NCBI GenBank assembly: GCA_025457665.1
Contig: JALOTY010000026.1
Coordinates: 1-51,974 of the forward strand
Direction: 5' to 3'
Length of the DNA: 51,974 nucleotides
Source of the DNA: Akkermansiaceae bacterium
Lineage (GTDB): Bacteria > Verrucomicrobiota > Verrucomicrobiia > Verrucomicrobiales > Akkermansiaceae
Shown: in pieces, positions 25,047-36,936 of the stretch
Numbering within the stretch: the stretch's first letter is position 1
How the letters are laid out: the number at the start of each line of letters is the position of its first letter
Notes under the pieces: generated by a model
Told to the model about the DNA's origin: nothing
The model's database searches: none
Seen by the model: only the letters and a program-made list of their open reading frames with translations
Position numbers and translations under genes: made by a program

Positions 25047-27398
25047 TCAGTATTGATAGCTGAGCGAGAACTGGAAGCGACCGCCCTCGTCCGCCCGCGG
25101 ATCCGGGCTGGTGACCGGGAAGGCGTAGTCGAGAGCCAACGGCACCGGGCTCACCGGCAGGCGCAGGCGGACACCGATACCGATGTCGGAATAGATGTCG
25201 GAAGCGGAGTTCACAAAACCCGCATCGTAGAAGGCAGCAAGGCGCACGTTGTCGATGACCGGCACGGTGTATTCCAACTGGGCGTAACCCAGAGAAGTGC
25301 CACCGATCACCTCGCCCGTCACCGGATCGCGCGGACCCACATCGCGGAAGTCGAAACCACGCAGCGTGCGGGCACCTCCCAGGAAGAGGCGATCGAAGAT
25401 CGGCACGTTGCCGCTGGTGGCTTCCACGAAGGCAAGTTCGCCATTGATCGAGAGAATCGAGTCCCAACGGAGATTCCAGTATTTCGCCGCCTGGGCGGAC
25501 ATGCCGAAGATGTCCACATCGCCACCCAGAGCCGTTCCCGCCAACTGCATGCCGATGTCGAGCTTGGTGCCTTCGCGGGTCTCGATGAGGGCGTCGCGGG
25601 AGTCATAGACCCAGTTCACGCTGATCGCGCTGCGGACGTAATCACCCGCTTCGGGAATCAAGAGCGATACCGGACCCGGAGGTCCGGAGAGCAGGAAGAC
25701 GGACTGCTCCAGATCGATCTGCACCTGCTCGATCCGATATTCACCCCGGATGTAAGTGCGCTCGGTGAGCGGCTTGCGGACGCTGATGGCGGCACCGGCA
25801 TTGGTCTGCTCAAAGAAATCCGAGAAATACTGCGAGTCGCGGTAGAAGAGTTCAGCACCCACCGAAAGTTGCTTGCCCAAGAACCAGGGCTCGGTGAGCG
25901 AGATGCTGAAGTCCGTCCGCTCCGAGCCCAGTCGCAGACCCATGGCGAAGCGCTGACCGCCACCCGTGAAGGCCCAGGGGTTGCGGATGTCGAAGTTGGC
26001 CTGCTCAAGGTTGAGGAAACCGACGACGTTGTCGATCGAGCTGAAACCGATACCGGCACTGATCGAGCCCGTCCGGCGCTCATCGACGAGGATATCGACG
26101 TCACGATAATTTCCACCGCGGGCGCTGGGCGAGGAGTCCACCTGGACGTTGTTGAAATACTGGAGACCCTCGAGGCGGGACTTGGTGGTGTCGAGCTCCA
26201 CCGAGTTGAAGGGATCACCGGGCTTGAGCGGAACTTCGCGACGAATGACGCGGTCCTGAGTCTTGGTGTTGCCCTGGATGTTCACGTTGCCGACCTGGAA
26301 GCGGCGGCCTTCGGAGACACGGTAAATGACATTGACCTGATTCGGCCCGGCATCGCGGATGTCAGGGGAAACCTCGGCATCGGCGTAGCCACGGGATCCG
26401 TAGAAGCTACGGATCGTCGTCATGTCTGCCCGCATCTTCTTCGCATTGTAGGCGTCTCCACCCCGCAGGGTCATCGCCGGATAGAGGTCATCCTCGCTGA
26501 AAACCGTCATGCGGCCGAAAGCGACTCCCTTGACGGTGTATTTCTCCCCTTCGGAAATCGGGATCACCAGATCCACGCGGCCATCACCCACCGCCTCCCG
26601 GCGCGGCCCGGAACTGCTGGCGCGGAGGTAGCCCTTGGTGCGGTAGTAATCGAGGACCGCCTCGACATCTTCATCGAGCTGCTCGACCTCGAACCGGCCG
26701 GACTTGGTGATGAAAGCGAAAAGACCCTTTTCCTTCACCTTCATCTGGCGGCGCAGGGTGCGGTCGTCGAAAACCGTGTTTCCTTCGAAGCGGATGTCGC
26801 GGATCTCGTTCTTGGCCCCTTCATCGATCACGAAAATCAGCTCCGATCCGTTTCCGCTCGGCGAGGGCTGGATGCGGTGGGTGATGTTCACGTCCGGATA
26901 GCCGGAGTCCATGTAATGCTGCTCGATGTTCTGGCGCGCTTCGAGGATGGCCTGGTCGCTGAGAGCACCGCCGGCCTTCATCTTGGAAGCTTTGGCGAGC
27001 TTGGTATCGCTGAAAACCGAGTTCCCGATGAAACCGATGGCGATCACGCCTTCCCGCGGGGAAATGTCATACACCACCCGCACCCCGCCACCGACCGGCT
27101 CGGCGAGCACGCGCACATCGTTGATCAGACCGGAGTCGTAGAGGGACTTGATGTCATTATCGATCGTGTCGGACTTGTAGGTCGTCCCCGGGGCCAACTG
27201 AATGAAAGCCTTGAGTCGCTCTTCGTCCACCGTCCGGGGGCCGTTGATGCGAACATCCACCCCCGTGACCGGCTTGCCTTCAAAGTCCTGTCCGTGAACG
27301 CTGCCGACGCAGGCCGCGCCAACCACGAAGAGACAGGCGAGCACACGGCTGGCCGCCCGGGCCATGCCACGAAGTTTCAGAAATGAGGAGAAATCCAT
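25047..27398 (-). CDS. bamA: Outer membrane assembly factor BamA
   Basis: 783 residues. Central subunit of the beta-barrel assembly machine. A signal peptide covers residues 1-36 (VLACLFVVGAACVGSVHG). Five POTRA repeats follow (about 40-430; note IRDIRFEGNTVFDDRTL and VGNVNIQGNTKTQDRVI), then the 16-strand barrel. The conserved barrel motif (V/L)RGF is present as TLRGFDF, and the chain ends with an aromatic beta-signal, FQFSLSYQY. Start ATG 27398 gives a normal signal peptide; a second ATG 11 codons later is possible. It is divergent from tig and is not next to skp-lpxD, which sits at 49.5-51.2 kb. Confidence 0.95.
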   Translation of the reverse strand: MDFSSFLKLRGMARAASRVLACLFVVGAACVGSVHGQDFEGKPVTGVDVRINGPRTVDEERLKAFIQLAPGTTYKSDTIDNDIKSLYDSGLINDVRVLAEPVGGGVRVVYDISPREGVIAIGFIGNSVFSDTKLAKASKMKAGGALSDQAILEARQNIEQHYMDSGYPDVNITHRIQPSPSGNGSELIFVIDEGAKNEIRDIRFEGNTVFDDRTLRRQMKVKEKGLFAFITKSGRFEVEQLDEDVEAVLDYYRTKGYLRASSSGPRREAVGDGRVDLVIPISEGEKYTVKGVAFGRMTVFSEDDLYPAMTLRGGDAYNAKKMRADMTTIRSFYGSRGYADAEVSPDIRDAGPNQVNVIYRVSEGRRFQVGNVNIQGNTKTQDRVIRREVPLKPGDPFNSVELDTTKSRLEGLQYFNNVQVDSSPSARGGNYRDVDILVDERRTGSISAGIGFSSIDNVVGFLNLEQANFDIRNPWAFTGGGQRFAMGLRLGSERTDFSISLTEPWFLGKQLSVGAELFYRDSQYFSDFFEQTNAGAAISVRKPLTERTYIRGEYRIEQVQIDLEQSVFLLSGPPGPVSLLIPEAGDYVRSAISVNWVYDSRDALIETREGTKLDIGMQLAGTALGGDVDIFGMSAQAAKYWNLRWDSILSINGELAFVEATSGNVPIFDRLFLGGARTLRGFDFRDVGPRDPVTGEVIGGTSLGYAQLEYTVPVIDNVRLAAFYDAGFVNSASDIYSDIGIGVRLRLPVSPVPLALDYAFPVTSPDPRADEGGRFQFSLSYQY

Positions 27399-27514
27399 GT
27401 GATTCAGCGCTGGACGGGATCAAACCTGCCCGCACCCGCATCCGTCAAGGCCCATGTCCCCGGATTTCGCGTCCCCCGGCCGCCTCACCGCCCAATTCTC
27501 CCGCTGGTTCGCCT

Positions 27515-27544
27515 TTGACAAGCCGCCATCCGCTTCCGTAGCCT
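27515..27544 (+). promoter_or_regulatory. Possible promoter for tig
   Basis: A perfect TTGACA (27515-27520) lies 73 bases before the tig start. The matching -10 box is weak (TAGCCT at 27539-27544, 18-base spacing), so confidence is low. Confidence 0.35.
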
Positions 27545-27592
27545 CCCGCCCCCGCGGCCGGACAAGGCCGCCCAAGCCGCTTCCGGAAACCA

Positions 27593-28930
27593 ATGAACAT
27601 CAGCGTCGAAAAGCAGCCGAACTGCACCGCCCTTCTCCGTGTCGAAGTCCCTTCGGACGCCGTCCGCAAGGAGCGCGACAGCATCATCGCCCTCTACAGC
27701 TCGCAGGCCCGCATCCAGGGTTTCCGCCCCGGCAAGGCCCCGCGCCATGTCATCGAAAAACGCTTTGCCGAGGAAATCACCGGTGAGCTGGAAACCCGCC
27801 TGACCCGCCGGGCCTTCGATGAAGCCCTCCGCCGCGAGGCCCTCAAGGTTCTCCATTTCGGCAATCCCTCCCCCTTCGGCCAAAACACCGATGGCGCCCT
27901 GAGCTTCGAAGCCCTCCTCACCCTCGCCCCGGACGTGGAAATCCCGGAATACAAGGGCATCAAGGTCACCTCACCCTCCACCGAGGTCACCGACGAGGAG
28001 ATCGACGCCCAACTCCAACAGCTCCGCGAACGTTCGGCAAATTACGAGGACGTGCCCGACCGCGCCTGCGCCGCCGGTGACATCGCGATCATCGACTACT
28101 CCGGCACTCTCGACGGCCAGCCGGTCGAAGAAGCCGTGGGCCGCCCGCTCGGCTACCTTGGCGGCCGCGAAGGATTCTGGATCAAGCTCGATGAGCAGTC
28201 TTTCCTCCCCGGCTTCGCCGCCCAGCTTGAAGGTGCCAACACCGACGAAACCCGCACGGTCACCGTCACGGTTCCCGAGGAATTCCCCGTCGCCGAACTC
28301 CGCGGCCGCGAGCTGGTTTTCGAAGTCACCGTCAAGGGCATCAAAAACGCCGTCCTGCCGGAGCTGAACGACGAATTCGCCGCCACCGTCACCGGCGGCA
28401 AGACCCTCGAGGAACTCAAGGGCTTCATTTCCCAGCGCCTTTCCTACGACAAGCAGCGCCAGGCGGATGACTTCAAGGTCAACCAAATCGTCGAGCACTT
28501 CAACAACCTCGTCGATTTCGAACTGCCCCAGGAGCTTCTCCACCAGGAAACCCAGAGCCAGGCCGACCAACTCGTCGAACGCGCGATCCGTTCCGGCATG
28601 TCCGAGGAGGAGCTTTCCGCCCAGAAGGACGAACTCTTCGCCAGCGCCGGCCTCCAGGCGCGCACGAACCTGAAGACGAATTTCATCCTGCAGGAAATCG
28701 CCCGCGCCGAAGGCATCACGGTCAGTGATCAGGACCTGGTCAACCACCTCGCCCAGATCGCCGCCAGCCGGAAGGAGAACCCGAAAAAGTTCATCAAACA
28801 GCTCCAGCGCGAAGGCCGCATCCCCGGCATCCGCAACTCGATGCTGGTCGGCAAGACCATTGACTTCGTTCTTGAGCACGCCACCGTCGAGGAAACCACC
28901 GCCCCGGCGGCAACTTCCGACGAAGCATGA
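27593..28930 (+). CDS. tig: Trigger factor
   Basis: 445 residues. Ribosome-associated chaperone. The N-terminal ribosome-binding domain contains the [16 protein letters not shown] signature (GFRxGKxP, residues about 43-58). The PPIase (FKBP-like) domain spans roughly 160-245 ([16 protein letters not shown]), and the C-terminal arms are helical (about 265-430). The gene precedes clpP, overlapping it by four bases (ATGA), the common tig-clpP-clpX order. Confidence 0.96.
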   Translation: MNISVEKQPNCTALLRVEVPSDAVRKERDSIIALYSSQARIQGFRPGKAPRHVIEKRFAEEITGELETRLTRRAFDEALRREALKVLHFGNPSPFGQNTDGALSFEALLTLAPDVEIPEYKGIKVTSPSTEVTDEEIDAQLQQLRERSANYEDVPDRACAAGDIAIIDYSGTLDGQPVEEAVGRPLGYLGGREGFWIKLDEQSFLPGFAAQLEGANTDETRTVTVTVPEEFPVAELRGRELVFEVTVKGIKNAVLPELNDEFAATVTGGKTLEELKGFISQRLSYDKQRQADDFKVNQIVEHFNNLVDFELPQELLHQETQSQADQLVERAIRSGMSEEELSAQKDELFASAGLQARTNLKTNFILQEIARAEGITVSDQDLVNHLAQIAASRKENPKKFIKQLQREGRIPGIRNSMLVGKTIDFVLEHATVEETTAPAATSDEA

Positions 28931-29619
28931 ACCACCCCACTTCCCTTCCGATCACGGGCGCTGCCCGAAATAGCTACTACGTCCCGGTCGTCATCGAACA
29001 AGACGGCCGCGGCGAGCGCTCTTTCGATATCTACTCGCGCCTCCTCAAGGACCGCATCATTTTCATCGGCACGCCCATCGATGACTTCGTGGCCAACTCG
29101 GTGATCGCCCAGCTCCTTTTCCTGCAAATGCAGGACCCGAAGAAGGACATCCACATCTACATCAACTCCCCCGGCGGCTCCGTCACCGCGGGCCTCGCGA
29201 TGTATGATACGATGCAATTCGTGACCTGCGATGTGAACACCTACTGCATCGGCATCGCCGCCTCCATGGGATCGGTCCTCCTGACCGCCGGCACCAAGGG
29301 GAAACGTTTCTGCCTGCCGAACTCGCACGTCATGATCCACCAGGTCTCCGGCGGTGCCCAGGGCACGGCTTCGGATGTCGAGCGCACCATCGGCTTCATG
29401 TTCAACCTCAAGCACCGGCTCAATGGCATCCTCGCCAAACACACCGGCCGCACCGTCGAGGAAATCGAACGGGATTCCGACCGAGACAACTACATGAGCG
29501 CCGAACAGGCGATGGCTTACGGCCTCGTCGACAAGGTCCTGGAAAGCCGCAAGGAGCTCCCGGATGCCGTCAAGGCGGCCGTGGATGCCACAAATGACGG
29601 AAAAAAGGACGACGCCTGA
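28927..29619 (+). CDS. clpP: ATP-dependent Clp protease proteolytic subunit
   Basis: 230 residues. Serine protease that forms the Clp tetradecamer. Catalytic Ser113 (AASMGS), His138 (SHVMIHQ) and the Asp in ERDSDRD are visible, with the oxyanion-loop SPGGSVTAG. The C-terminal tail is somewhat longer and more charged than in E. coli (NDGKKDDA). Translation is coupled to tig (ATGA). A strong terminator follows, separating it from clpX. Confidence 0.97.
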   Translation: MNHPTSLPITGAARNSYYVPVVIEQDGRGERSFDIYSRLLKDRIIFIGTPIDDFVANSVIAQLLFLQMQDPKKDIHIYINSPGGSVTAGLAMYDTMQFVTCDVNTYCIGIAASMGSVLLTAGTKGKRFCLPNSHVMIHQVSGGAQGTASDVERTIGFMFNLKHRLNGILAKHTGRTVEEIERDSDRDNYMSAEQAMAYGLVDKVLESRKELPDAVKAAVDATNDGKKDDA

Positions 29620-29640
29620 GTTTCTTTTCGCTATCCTTCA

Positions 29641-29682
29641 CGGGTGCGGGGCCGCTGCGGCCCTCGCGCCCGTTTTCTTTCC
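29641..29682 (+). terminator. Strong intrinsic terminator between clpP and clpX
   Basis: A stem of about 14 pairs: 29641-29648 with 29665-29672, and GGGCCG (29649-29654) with CGGCCC (29658-29663) around a CTG loop, then TTTTCTTT. One T is bulged. It should reduce or stop read-through from tig-clpP into clpX. Confidence 0.85.
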
Positions 29683-29721
29683 GTCGATCCCGATTCTCCT
29701 CCACCTCATCCATCCCAAACC

Positions 29722-30993
29722 ATGGCCAGAGCCTCCAACCTCACGATGTGTTCCTTCTGCGGAAAGAGCCACTCGGAAGTCAAAAAGCTGATCGCCGGAC
29801 CCGGAGTCTACATCTGCAACGAATGCGTCGATGTCTGCTCGAACATCCTCGAAAAGGAACTGGCCGGTTCGGATTCTCCCAAAGGCCGCCGCTCCGCCCC
29901 GCTGCCGAATACCAAGCTCCTCTCGCCCGCCGAACTCCGCGCCAAGCTCGATGACTTCGTGATCGGCCAGGAACAGGCCAAGAAGGTCCTCGCCGTCGCG
30001 GTTTACAACCACTACCAGCGCCTGCGCCAGACCAAGGGCGGCGACGATGAGTTCGCCGATGTCGAGATCGAGAAATCCAACGTCCTCCTCCTCGGCCCCA
30101 CCGGTTCCGGCAAGACCCTCCTCGCCCGCACCCTCGCCCGCCTCCTCGATGTCCCATTCTGCATCGTCGATGCCACCACCCTCACCGAGGCCGGATACGT
30201 CGGCGAAGACGTGGAAAACATCATCCTCCGCCTGCTCCAGGCTGCGGATTTCGATGTCGAGCGCGCCGAACGCGGGATCATTTACGTCGATGAAATCGAC
30301 AAGATCGGCCGCAAAACCGAAAACGTCTCGATCACCCGCGACGTCTCCGGCGAAGGCGTCCAGCAGGCACTCTTGAAAATCCTCGAAGGCACGATCTGCA
30401 ACGTCCCGCCCCAAGGCGGCCGCAAGCACCCCCAACAGGAATACATCCAGATCAATACCGAGAAGATCCTCTTCATCTGCGGCGGTGCCTTCGTCGGCCT
30501 CCCGGAAATCATCGAACGCCGCCTCGGCCGCGCCTCACTCGGTTTCCACGGGATCTCCCAGGCCCAGGAAATCCCCGGAAATCCCCTCGATCGCACCGAA
30601 CCGGAAGACCTCCTCTCCTTCGGCCTCATCCCGGAATTCATCGGCCGCCTGCCCGTCATCACCGCCCTGCGCCAGCTCACCGAGGACGAACTCGTCTCCA
30701 TCCTCACCGAGCCGAAAAACGCCCTCATCAAACAATACGGCAAGCAGCTCGGTCTCAATGGCGTGAAACTCAAGGTCACCCGCGACGGCCTCACCGCCCT
30801 CGCCGCCGAAGCCGTCAAACGCGGCACCGGCGCCCGCGCCCTGCGCTCGATCTTCGAACGACTCATGCTCGATGTGATGTACGACATCCCCTCGCGCGAC
30901 GACGTCGAGTCCGTCACCATCAACGCCAGCGTGGTCTCCGGAGAAAAACCCCCGCAGATCCGCAAACGCCGGACCGACAAGGACGCCGCCTGA
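29722..30993 (+). CDS. clpX: ATP-dependent Clp protease ATP-binding subunit ClpX
   Basis: 423 residues. AAA+ unfoldase that feeds ClpP. The N-terminal zinc-binding domain has CSFC (C10, C13) and CNECVDVC. Walker A is GPTGSGKT (125-132), Walker B IIYVDEID (185-192), and both pore loops are present ([16 protein letters not shown]). An ATPase sensor region and the C-terminal small domain follow ([19 protein letters not shown]). ATG 29722 starts the zinc domain; the upstream in-frame codons run through the clpP terminator and are not coding. Confidence 0.97.
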   Translation: MARASNLTMCSFCGKSHSEVKKLIAGPGVYICNECVDVCSNILEKELAGSDSPKGRRSAPLPNTKLLSPAELRAKLDDFVIGQEQAKKVLAVAVYNHYQRLRQTKGGDDEFADVEIEKSNVLLLGPTGSGKTLLARTLARLLDVPFCIVDATTLTEAGYVGEDVENIILRLLQAADFDVERAERGIIYVDEIDKIGRKTENVSITRDVSGEGVQQALLKILEGTICNVPPQGGRKHPQQEYIQINTEKILFICGGAFVGLPEIIERRLGRASLGFHGISQAQEIPGNPLDRTEPEDLLSFGLIPEFIGRLPVITALRQLTEDELVSILTEPKNALIKQYGKQLGLNGVKLKVTRDGLTALAAEAVKRGTGARALRSIFERLMLDVMYDIPSRDDVESVTINASVVSGEKPPQIRKRRTDKDAA

Positions 30994-31304
30994 TTTCCGC
31001 GCGGCGACACCGGAACCAGATGGAACAACGAAAAGATCGAAATCGACGAAAATTCAGAGAGTCGGTTTCAGCCCGGATTCTAACAATACCGGGTCGATTC
31101 GTTGAGATCACTCGATTCAAGAATCTAACAAATAGCTCGGAAATTCATTTCCAAAACTTCTTCTTGATCCGTGCCCATCCGTGAAATCCGTGGTTTCATT
31201 CCCGCTTTCAGGTCAAATTGTCAGGTCCTGAGACATCGGGCATCAGGGCTCGAAGAGCCTCCCCTATTTTCGCCCCTTTCGATTTTTTCGTTGTTCCTCA
31301 AACC
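30994..31304. other. Intergenic stretch with a dispersed TCCGTG-type repeat
   Basis: No gene is seen. Around 31166-31195 three copies of ATCCGTG occur every nine or ten bases, the same layout as the repeats at 35189 and 46657. Near 31268-31296 another sequence (CCCTTTCG, then TTTCGTTGTTCC) is shared with 35152-35173. No clear terminator for clpX was found. Confidence 0.5.
31166..31195 (+). repeat. Divergent copy of the dispersed intergenic repeat
   Basis: ATCCGTG repeats three times with 2-3 base spacers, ending in GGTTT. The two later copies (35189, 46657) have TTCCGTG/TTCCGCG/TTCCGTG with two-base spacers, ending in GGTTCC. The layout is alike but the letters differ, so this is a related copy and not a recent duplicate. 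Confidence 0.55.
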
Positions 31305-32108
31305 TCAAGTCAGCCGCCAAACCTCGTCCACCGACGCCATTTCGAAGCGTCCATCCCGCTCCGCCACCCGCCCGCAGCGGAGCCAGCCATCTTGCCAGTC
31401 CACCCAGCGCGAGCCGTGCGGATTCACAAAAGCCCCGGTGTTGATCACGCGCCGACCGCGCTTCTCCCAGATGCCGTGATGGTGGAAATGGCCGATGACC
31501 ACGATCTCGGCCTTCGGGAAATACCTCGCCGCAAAAAGCGCCGACTCATCCGCCTGACAGGCCCAGACCCGCAGGATTTCCAGCGCCCGCTTCGGCGGAT
31601 TCACCGCATCCATCGCCCGCCGGAACAGGCTCCGCCCTTTCGGAATCGCCGGCGGCTTGAGCAGGATGGCCATCCGCCGCGCCAGTTGCAGCCGCTCCCC
31701 GGCATCCGTCTCCGCTTCCCGATGCTCCGCCCACAGCGCCTGCATTTTTTCCATCCTCTCGAAGGCCTCCCGGCTCCACGGCGAGCCACCCCACATCACC
31801 GCATCGCCATGGGTCACCACCACCCGACCTTCCGCCAACTCCACCCAGCCCCGCCCCGGCCAGCCCGGATCATGATTGCCGGAGAGAAACACCATCTCCA
31901 CCCCGAGTTCCGCACCCAGCGCCTTGAGACCCTCTAACAGCACCTCCGCCTTGTCGCGGAATCCGGTCGCCAGTTCCTGCCAGGTATCGCCATTGAAAAC
32001 CACCGTCCCCGCCCCTTCGAGCAAGGGGCGCAGCGACTCGACATCCCCGATCCGGCTCGCCGGATGCCCGAGATGCAGATCGGAAAGGATGCGGACCGGC
32101 TCCCTCAT
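31305..32108 (-). CDS. Calcineurin-like metallophosphoesterase
   Basis: 267 residues. All five phosphoesterase motifs are seen in order: [30 protein letters not shown] and VIGHFHHHG. They bind two metal ions and resemble LpxH-type UDP-diacylglucosamine hydrolases, but nothing fixes lipid A as the substrate. The start codon overlaps the stop of rlmB by four bases (ATGA). Cytoplasmic; no signal peptide or membrane helix. Confidence 0.88.
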   Translation of the reverse strand: MREPVRILSDLHLGHPASRIGDVESLRPLLEGAGTVVFNGDTWQELATGFRDKAEVLLEGLKALGAELGVEMVFLSGNHDPGWPGRGWVELAEGRVVVTHGDAVMWGGSPWSREAFERMEKMQALWAEHREAETDAGERLQLARRMAILLKPPAIPKGRSLFRRAMDAVNPPKRALEILRVWACQADESALFAARYFPKAEIVVIGHFHHHGIWEKRGRRVINTGAFVNPHGSRWVDWQDGWLRCGRVAERDGRFEMASVDEVWRLT

Positions 32109-32713
32109 TGCGGCAGGCGCTGGCGCACGGCCTCATACAGGCAGACCCCGGCGGAAACCGATACATTCAGACACTCCACCCGCCCGGCCATCGGCAGCTT
32201 CGCCAGGAAATCGCAGTTCTCCTCGGTCAGCCGCCGCATGCCTTTTTCCTCCGCCCCCATGACCAAGGCCAGCGGGCCTTTCAGATCGAGCTGATAGAGC
32301 GATTTCTCCGCCCGATCCGAGGTCCCCACGATCCACACGCCCGCCTTCTTCAATCGCTCCATGGTCCGCGCCAGATTGGTCACCTGCACAAAGGGCACAT
32401 GATCCGCCGCGCCCACCGACACCCGCCGCACGGTCTCGGTGATGGCCACTTGCTTGTCCCGCGGCGCGATGACCGCATGCACCCCCGCCCCATCCGCCGT
32501 CCGCAAAATCGCCCCGAGGTTGTGCGGGTCCTGCACGCAGTCGAGCACCAGCAGAAATGGCACCGGCTGCTCGGCCAGGATGGCATCAAGGTCATCCTCA
32601 TCCAGCGAGGCCACCACGATTTCCGCCGGTGGCTTCACGTGGCGGTTCTCCCGCGCTTCACGTCCCCCGCCGTGATGGCCCTTTTCCTGCTCCCTGCGCT
32701 TGCCGTGCTTCAC
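32105..32713 (-). CDS. rlmB: 23S rRNA (guanosine-2'-O)-methyltransferase RlmB (SPOUT family)
   Basis: 202 residues from the GTG at 32713. SPOUT methyltransferase with all three knot motifs: [17 protein letters not shown] (motif 1), [15 protein letters not shown] (motif 2) and [14 protein letters not shown] (motif 3). These fit RlmB, which methylates G2251 of 23S rRNA. The N-terminal substrate-binding domain of typical RlmB is not complete; instead a basic His/Gly-rich stretch (about 25 residues) precedes the catalytic domain. The start is uncertain: the frame runs to a TTG at 32770, and no good ATG is available. It is divergent from icd. Confidence 0.82.
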   Translation of the reverse strand: MKHGKRREQEKGHHGGGREARENRHVKPPAEIVVASLDEDDLDAILAEQPVPFLLVLDCVQDPHNLGAILRTADGAGVHAVIAPRDKQVAITETVRRVSVGAADHVPFVQVTNLARTMERLKKAGVWIVGTSDRAEKSLYQLDLKGPLALVMGAEEKGMRRLTEENCDFLAKLPMAGRVECLNVSVSAGVCLYEAVRQRLPQ

Positions 32714-32779
32714 GCCCCCAGCATGAAAAACTCCCCGCCTCCCCCGCAAGCTCCAAGCCCGCCGCTCCAATTCCTTTGA

Positions 32780-35047
<2,268 letters not shown>

Positions 35048-35080
35048 CCCGGCCCCAAACTCCCGGACTCCCTAACAACT

Positions 35081-35119
35081 CCCCACCCGGACCATCTCCG
35101 GGTGGGGATCTTCATTTTT
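35081..35119 (+). terminator. Intrinsic terminator of icd
   Basis: CCCCACCCGGA (35081-35091) pairs perfectly with TCCGGGTGGGG (35097-35107) across a five-base loop, followed by ATCTTCATTTTT. Confidence 0.92.
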
Positions 35120-35415
35120 GGTGAAGGGGACCAGGCGGTTCCTACTCGTCCCTTTCGCTGATTTCGTTGTTCCCAACCTCATCAACCTTTCCGTGTTTTC
35201 CGCGTATTCCGTGGTTCCCTCTTCAGTAGCGAGGAGCAGCCCATCAGCGGGCCCGATCTGCAAACTTACCAAAAGCCCCAGTCAAACTGGAACACTCTCT
35301 CCGCGAAGATACGACGCCCTACCGGGTCTCACGCCCCAAAAAAGGTCGATGACGACCGGGGATTCCCGGGTCTGAAGGATTGAAACAGCCAGCGACGGAA
35401 GGCACCTGTCATTCT
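35120..35415. other. Left boundary of the accessory island, repeat-bearing
   Basis: No gene recognised. It holds the left copy of the direct repeat (35189-35239) and, before it, the CCCTTTCG/TTTCGTTGTTCC block shared with 31268-31296. The remaining bases contain no clear RNA or promoter. Confidence 0.5.
35189..35239 (+). repeat. Left direct repeat flanking the island
   Basis: The first 30 bases are identical to 46657-46686; the next 21 agree at 18 positions with 46687-46707. It consists of three seven-base words, TTCCGTG, TTCCGCG, TTCCGTG, spaced by two bases. Confidence 0.85.
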
Positions 35416-36426
35416 TCACCGGCCTGTGAGAAGGGAATAGTGGGTCGCGATCCCGGGGCTGAGACGCGGTTCACACTCGGCAGTGAATTCATAGTGGATC
35501 ACCTGACTGTCGTTCGCCTCATATCCCAGACTGAGATAGACCACTTTTGAAGTGAAGGTCAGTTCCAGCGTATAGCCTCCGTAGGAGTATTCGTTGAAAA
35601 ACGTCTCGAACTCGTCGTGCAACTCAAGGTGGCTGGCCAGAGCATCTTCCATGGGCAGATTTCCCAAGCGGGCGATCTGGGCAAGCATGCCATCGAGAAA
35701 CCGGGGCTTGCCCAGGCACTTGGAAATGATCCGGAAATCATTTCTTCCGTCCGGCAACGGCGGCTCGGGCAAATGCATGCGATCCAGACGGAATGTCTTC
35801 TCAATTCCGCTGCGGTGGCACCAGGCGATGATGTAATCTCTTCCCCGGGTCTCGCAATATCGCAGGGGAGTCAGAAGCCTGCGCGCACCTGGCAGCCCAC
35901 CACCGAAGTAAACGACTTCCAACGAAGTCGGGGAAAAAAAGCAGCGCTCCAACTCCTCGCGCAATCGGGACACTGACGATTTGGACTCAGGACTGATGTT
36001 AGGAACGATTGTCGGGATGGGACTTTCCTTCGGAAATGACGGAACCGCAGGCATATCTTCCATGCCCGGAAGCTTACTGGCCCACTCGATAATGCCGGGC
36101 ACCGTGTTCTGGACGGAAACATGACGTCCAAGTTCCACGCCATCCCGAAAAACAATCAGCGTGGGAAACGAGCGGATCTTCCGGGCCATCCAATCTTCAA
36201 GGGTTCCCGGTGTTGCCTGACTGCTGTAGGAACGGAAACTCCACCCCGCCCATGCCGCCGCCTTCATCGCCGTCTCGTAGAGGTGCCGGTAAACAATACC
36301 CTCACTCCCGTCCTCATACGGTGGCGACAGATCAAAGTGCTCCAAAAGCACGCCTGCGGTGTTCTCGGCACGCGGAGCACCGCCATCGGGAGGCGGCGGC
36401 CCCAGTCTGACATCTTCGTGCGTCAT
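35416..36426 (-). CDS. Thioredoxin-like/WYL-domain fusion protein
   Basis: 336 residues, third gene of a minus-strand operon with an ATPase and a TOPRIM-like protein. Residues about 45-118 look thioredoxin-like: the cis-proline strand is clear (IRSFPTLIVFRDGVELGRHV, Pro88), but the CxxC redox pair is missing. Residues about 155-220 match the WYL fold (LEVVYFGGG, RRLLTPLRY, YIIAWC, FRLDRMH), used in ligand-sensing transcription regulators. No helix-turn-helix is apparent. The last 115 residues are unassigned. It begins 21 bases after the TOPRIM-like stop and has no evident Shine-Dalgarno. Possible role: sensor or regulator of the neighbouring pair. Confidence 0.6.
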   Translation of the reverse strand: MTHEDVRLGPPPPDGGAPRAENTAGVLLEHFDLSPPYEDGSEGIVYRHLYETAMKAAAWAGWSFRSYSSQATPGTLEDWMARKIRSFPTLIVFRDGVELGRHVSVQNTVPGIIEWASKLPGMEDMPAVPSFPKESPIPTIVPNISPESKSSVSRLREELERCFFSPTSLEVVYFGGGLPGARRLLTPLRYCETRGRDYIIAWCHRSGIEKTFRLDRMHLPEPPLPDGRNDFRIISKCLGKPRFLDGMLAQIARLGNLPMEDALASHLELHDEFETFFNEYSYGGYTLELTFTSKVVYLSLGYEANDSQVIHYEFTAECEPRLSPGIATHYSLLTGR

Positions 36427-36447
36427 GAGATGACTTCGCTAAAGTGA

Positions 36448-36936
36448 CTAAGATTCGAGTAGAGCAGGGCAGATGGTCATCCGCATCCTTTCGAGCTCCG
36501 GCAGATTGTGGGCAAGGATTGGATTGTCCCACAAGCCGGCTTCTCCACTCACACAGGCTTTGGCAAGCGCTTCACCAAGTTGTTCCTTCGTCAAACCGGT
36601 GGCGTCACGGACTCTTTCAGGTTCATCCTGACATCCCATGATGAATACCCGGTTCCTCAGATCCTTGGGAATCTTTGTCCACACTTGTTCAAACCGGTTC
36701 TCCCGCCTGTCGAAGTCGATAAGAATCAGCACATGCCTCTTGTCGTATCTCCTCATCCCCCTGGCATGCTCATTGATCAAAAGATCGAGAGCATCGGTCC
36801 ACCCGCCCGCCACATTTTCAACATGGACTCGACGTGAATTCACGGAACGATGGTTTAGGAACCCCGTGAAAATGTCACGATTCGCATCGTCCTCCGGGAT
36901 CACCAGCAGATGGGGCTGGTATTTGTTCACGCTCAT
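36448..36936 (-). CDS. TOPRIM-like protein paired with an ATPase
   Basis: 162 residues. The N-terminal strand ends in an acidic cluster (LLVIPEDDANR, Glu15), and a second strand carries an Asp-x-Asp pair (LILIDFDRREN, Asp74 and Asp76). A single glutamate followed by DxD is the metal-binding pattern of TOPRIM nucleases. A helical C-terminal half follows (HNLPELERMRM). Its start overlaps the ATPase stop (ATGA), showing tight coupling. In OLD-family nucleases ATPase and TOPRIM are one chain; here they seem split. Nuclease activity is inferred, not shown. Confidence 0.6.
   Translation of the reverse strand: MSVNKYQPHLLVIPEDDANRDIFTGFLNHRSVNSRRVHVENVAGGWTDALDLLINEHARGMRRYDKRHVLILIDFDRRENRFEQVWTKIPKDLRNRVFIMGCQDEPERVRDATGLTKEQLGEALAKACVSGEAGLWDNPILAHNLPELERMRMTICPALLES

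Noticed and set aside
25032..27386. Long plus-strand open frame of 784 codons
   Set aside because: It is antisense to bamA, whose signal peptide, POTRA domains and barrel end are clear; the plus frame shows the His/Arg/Asp-rich shadow composition of high-GC genes.
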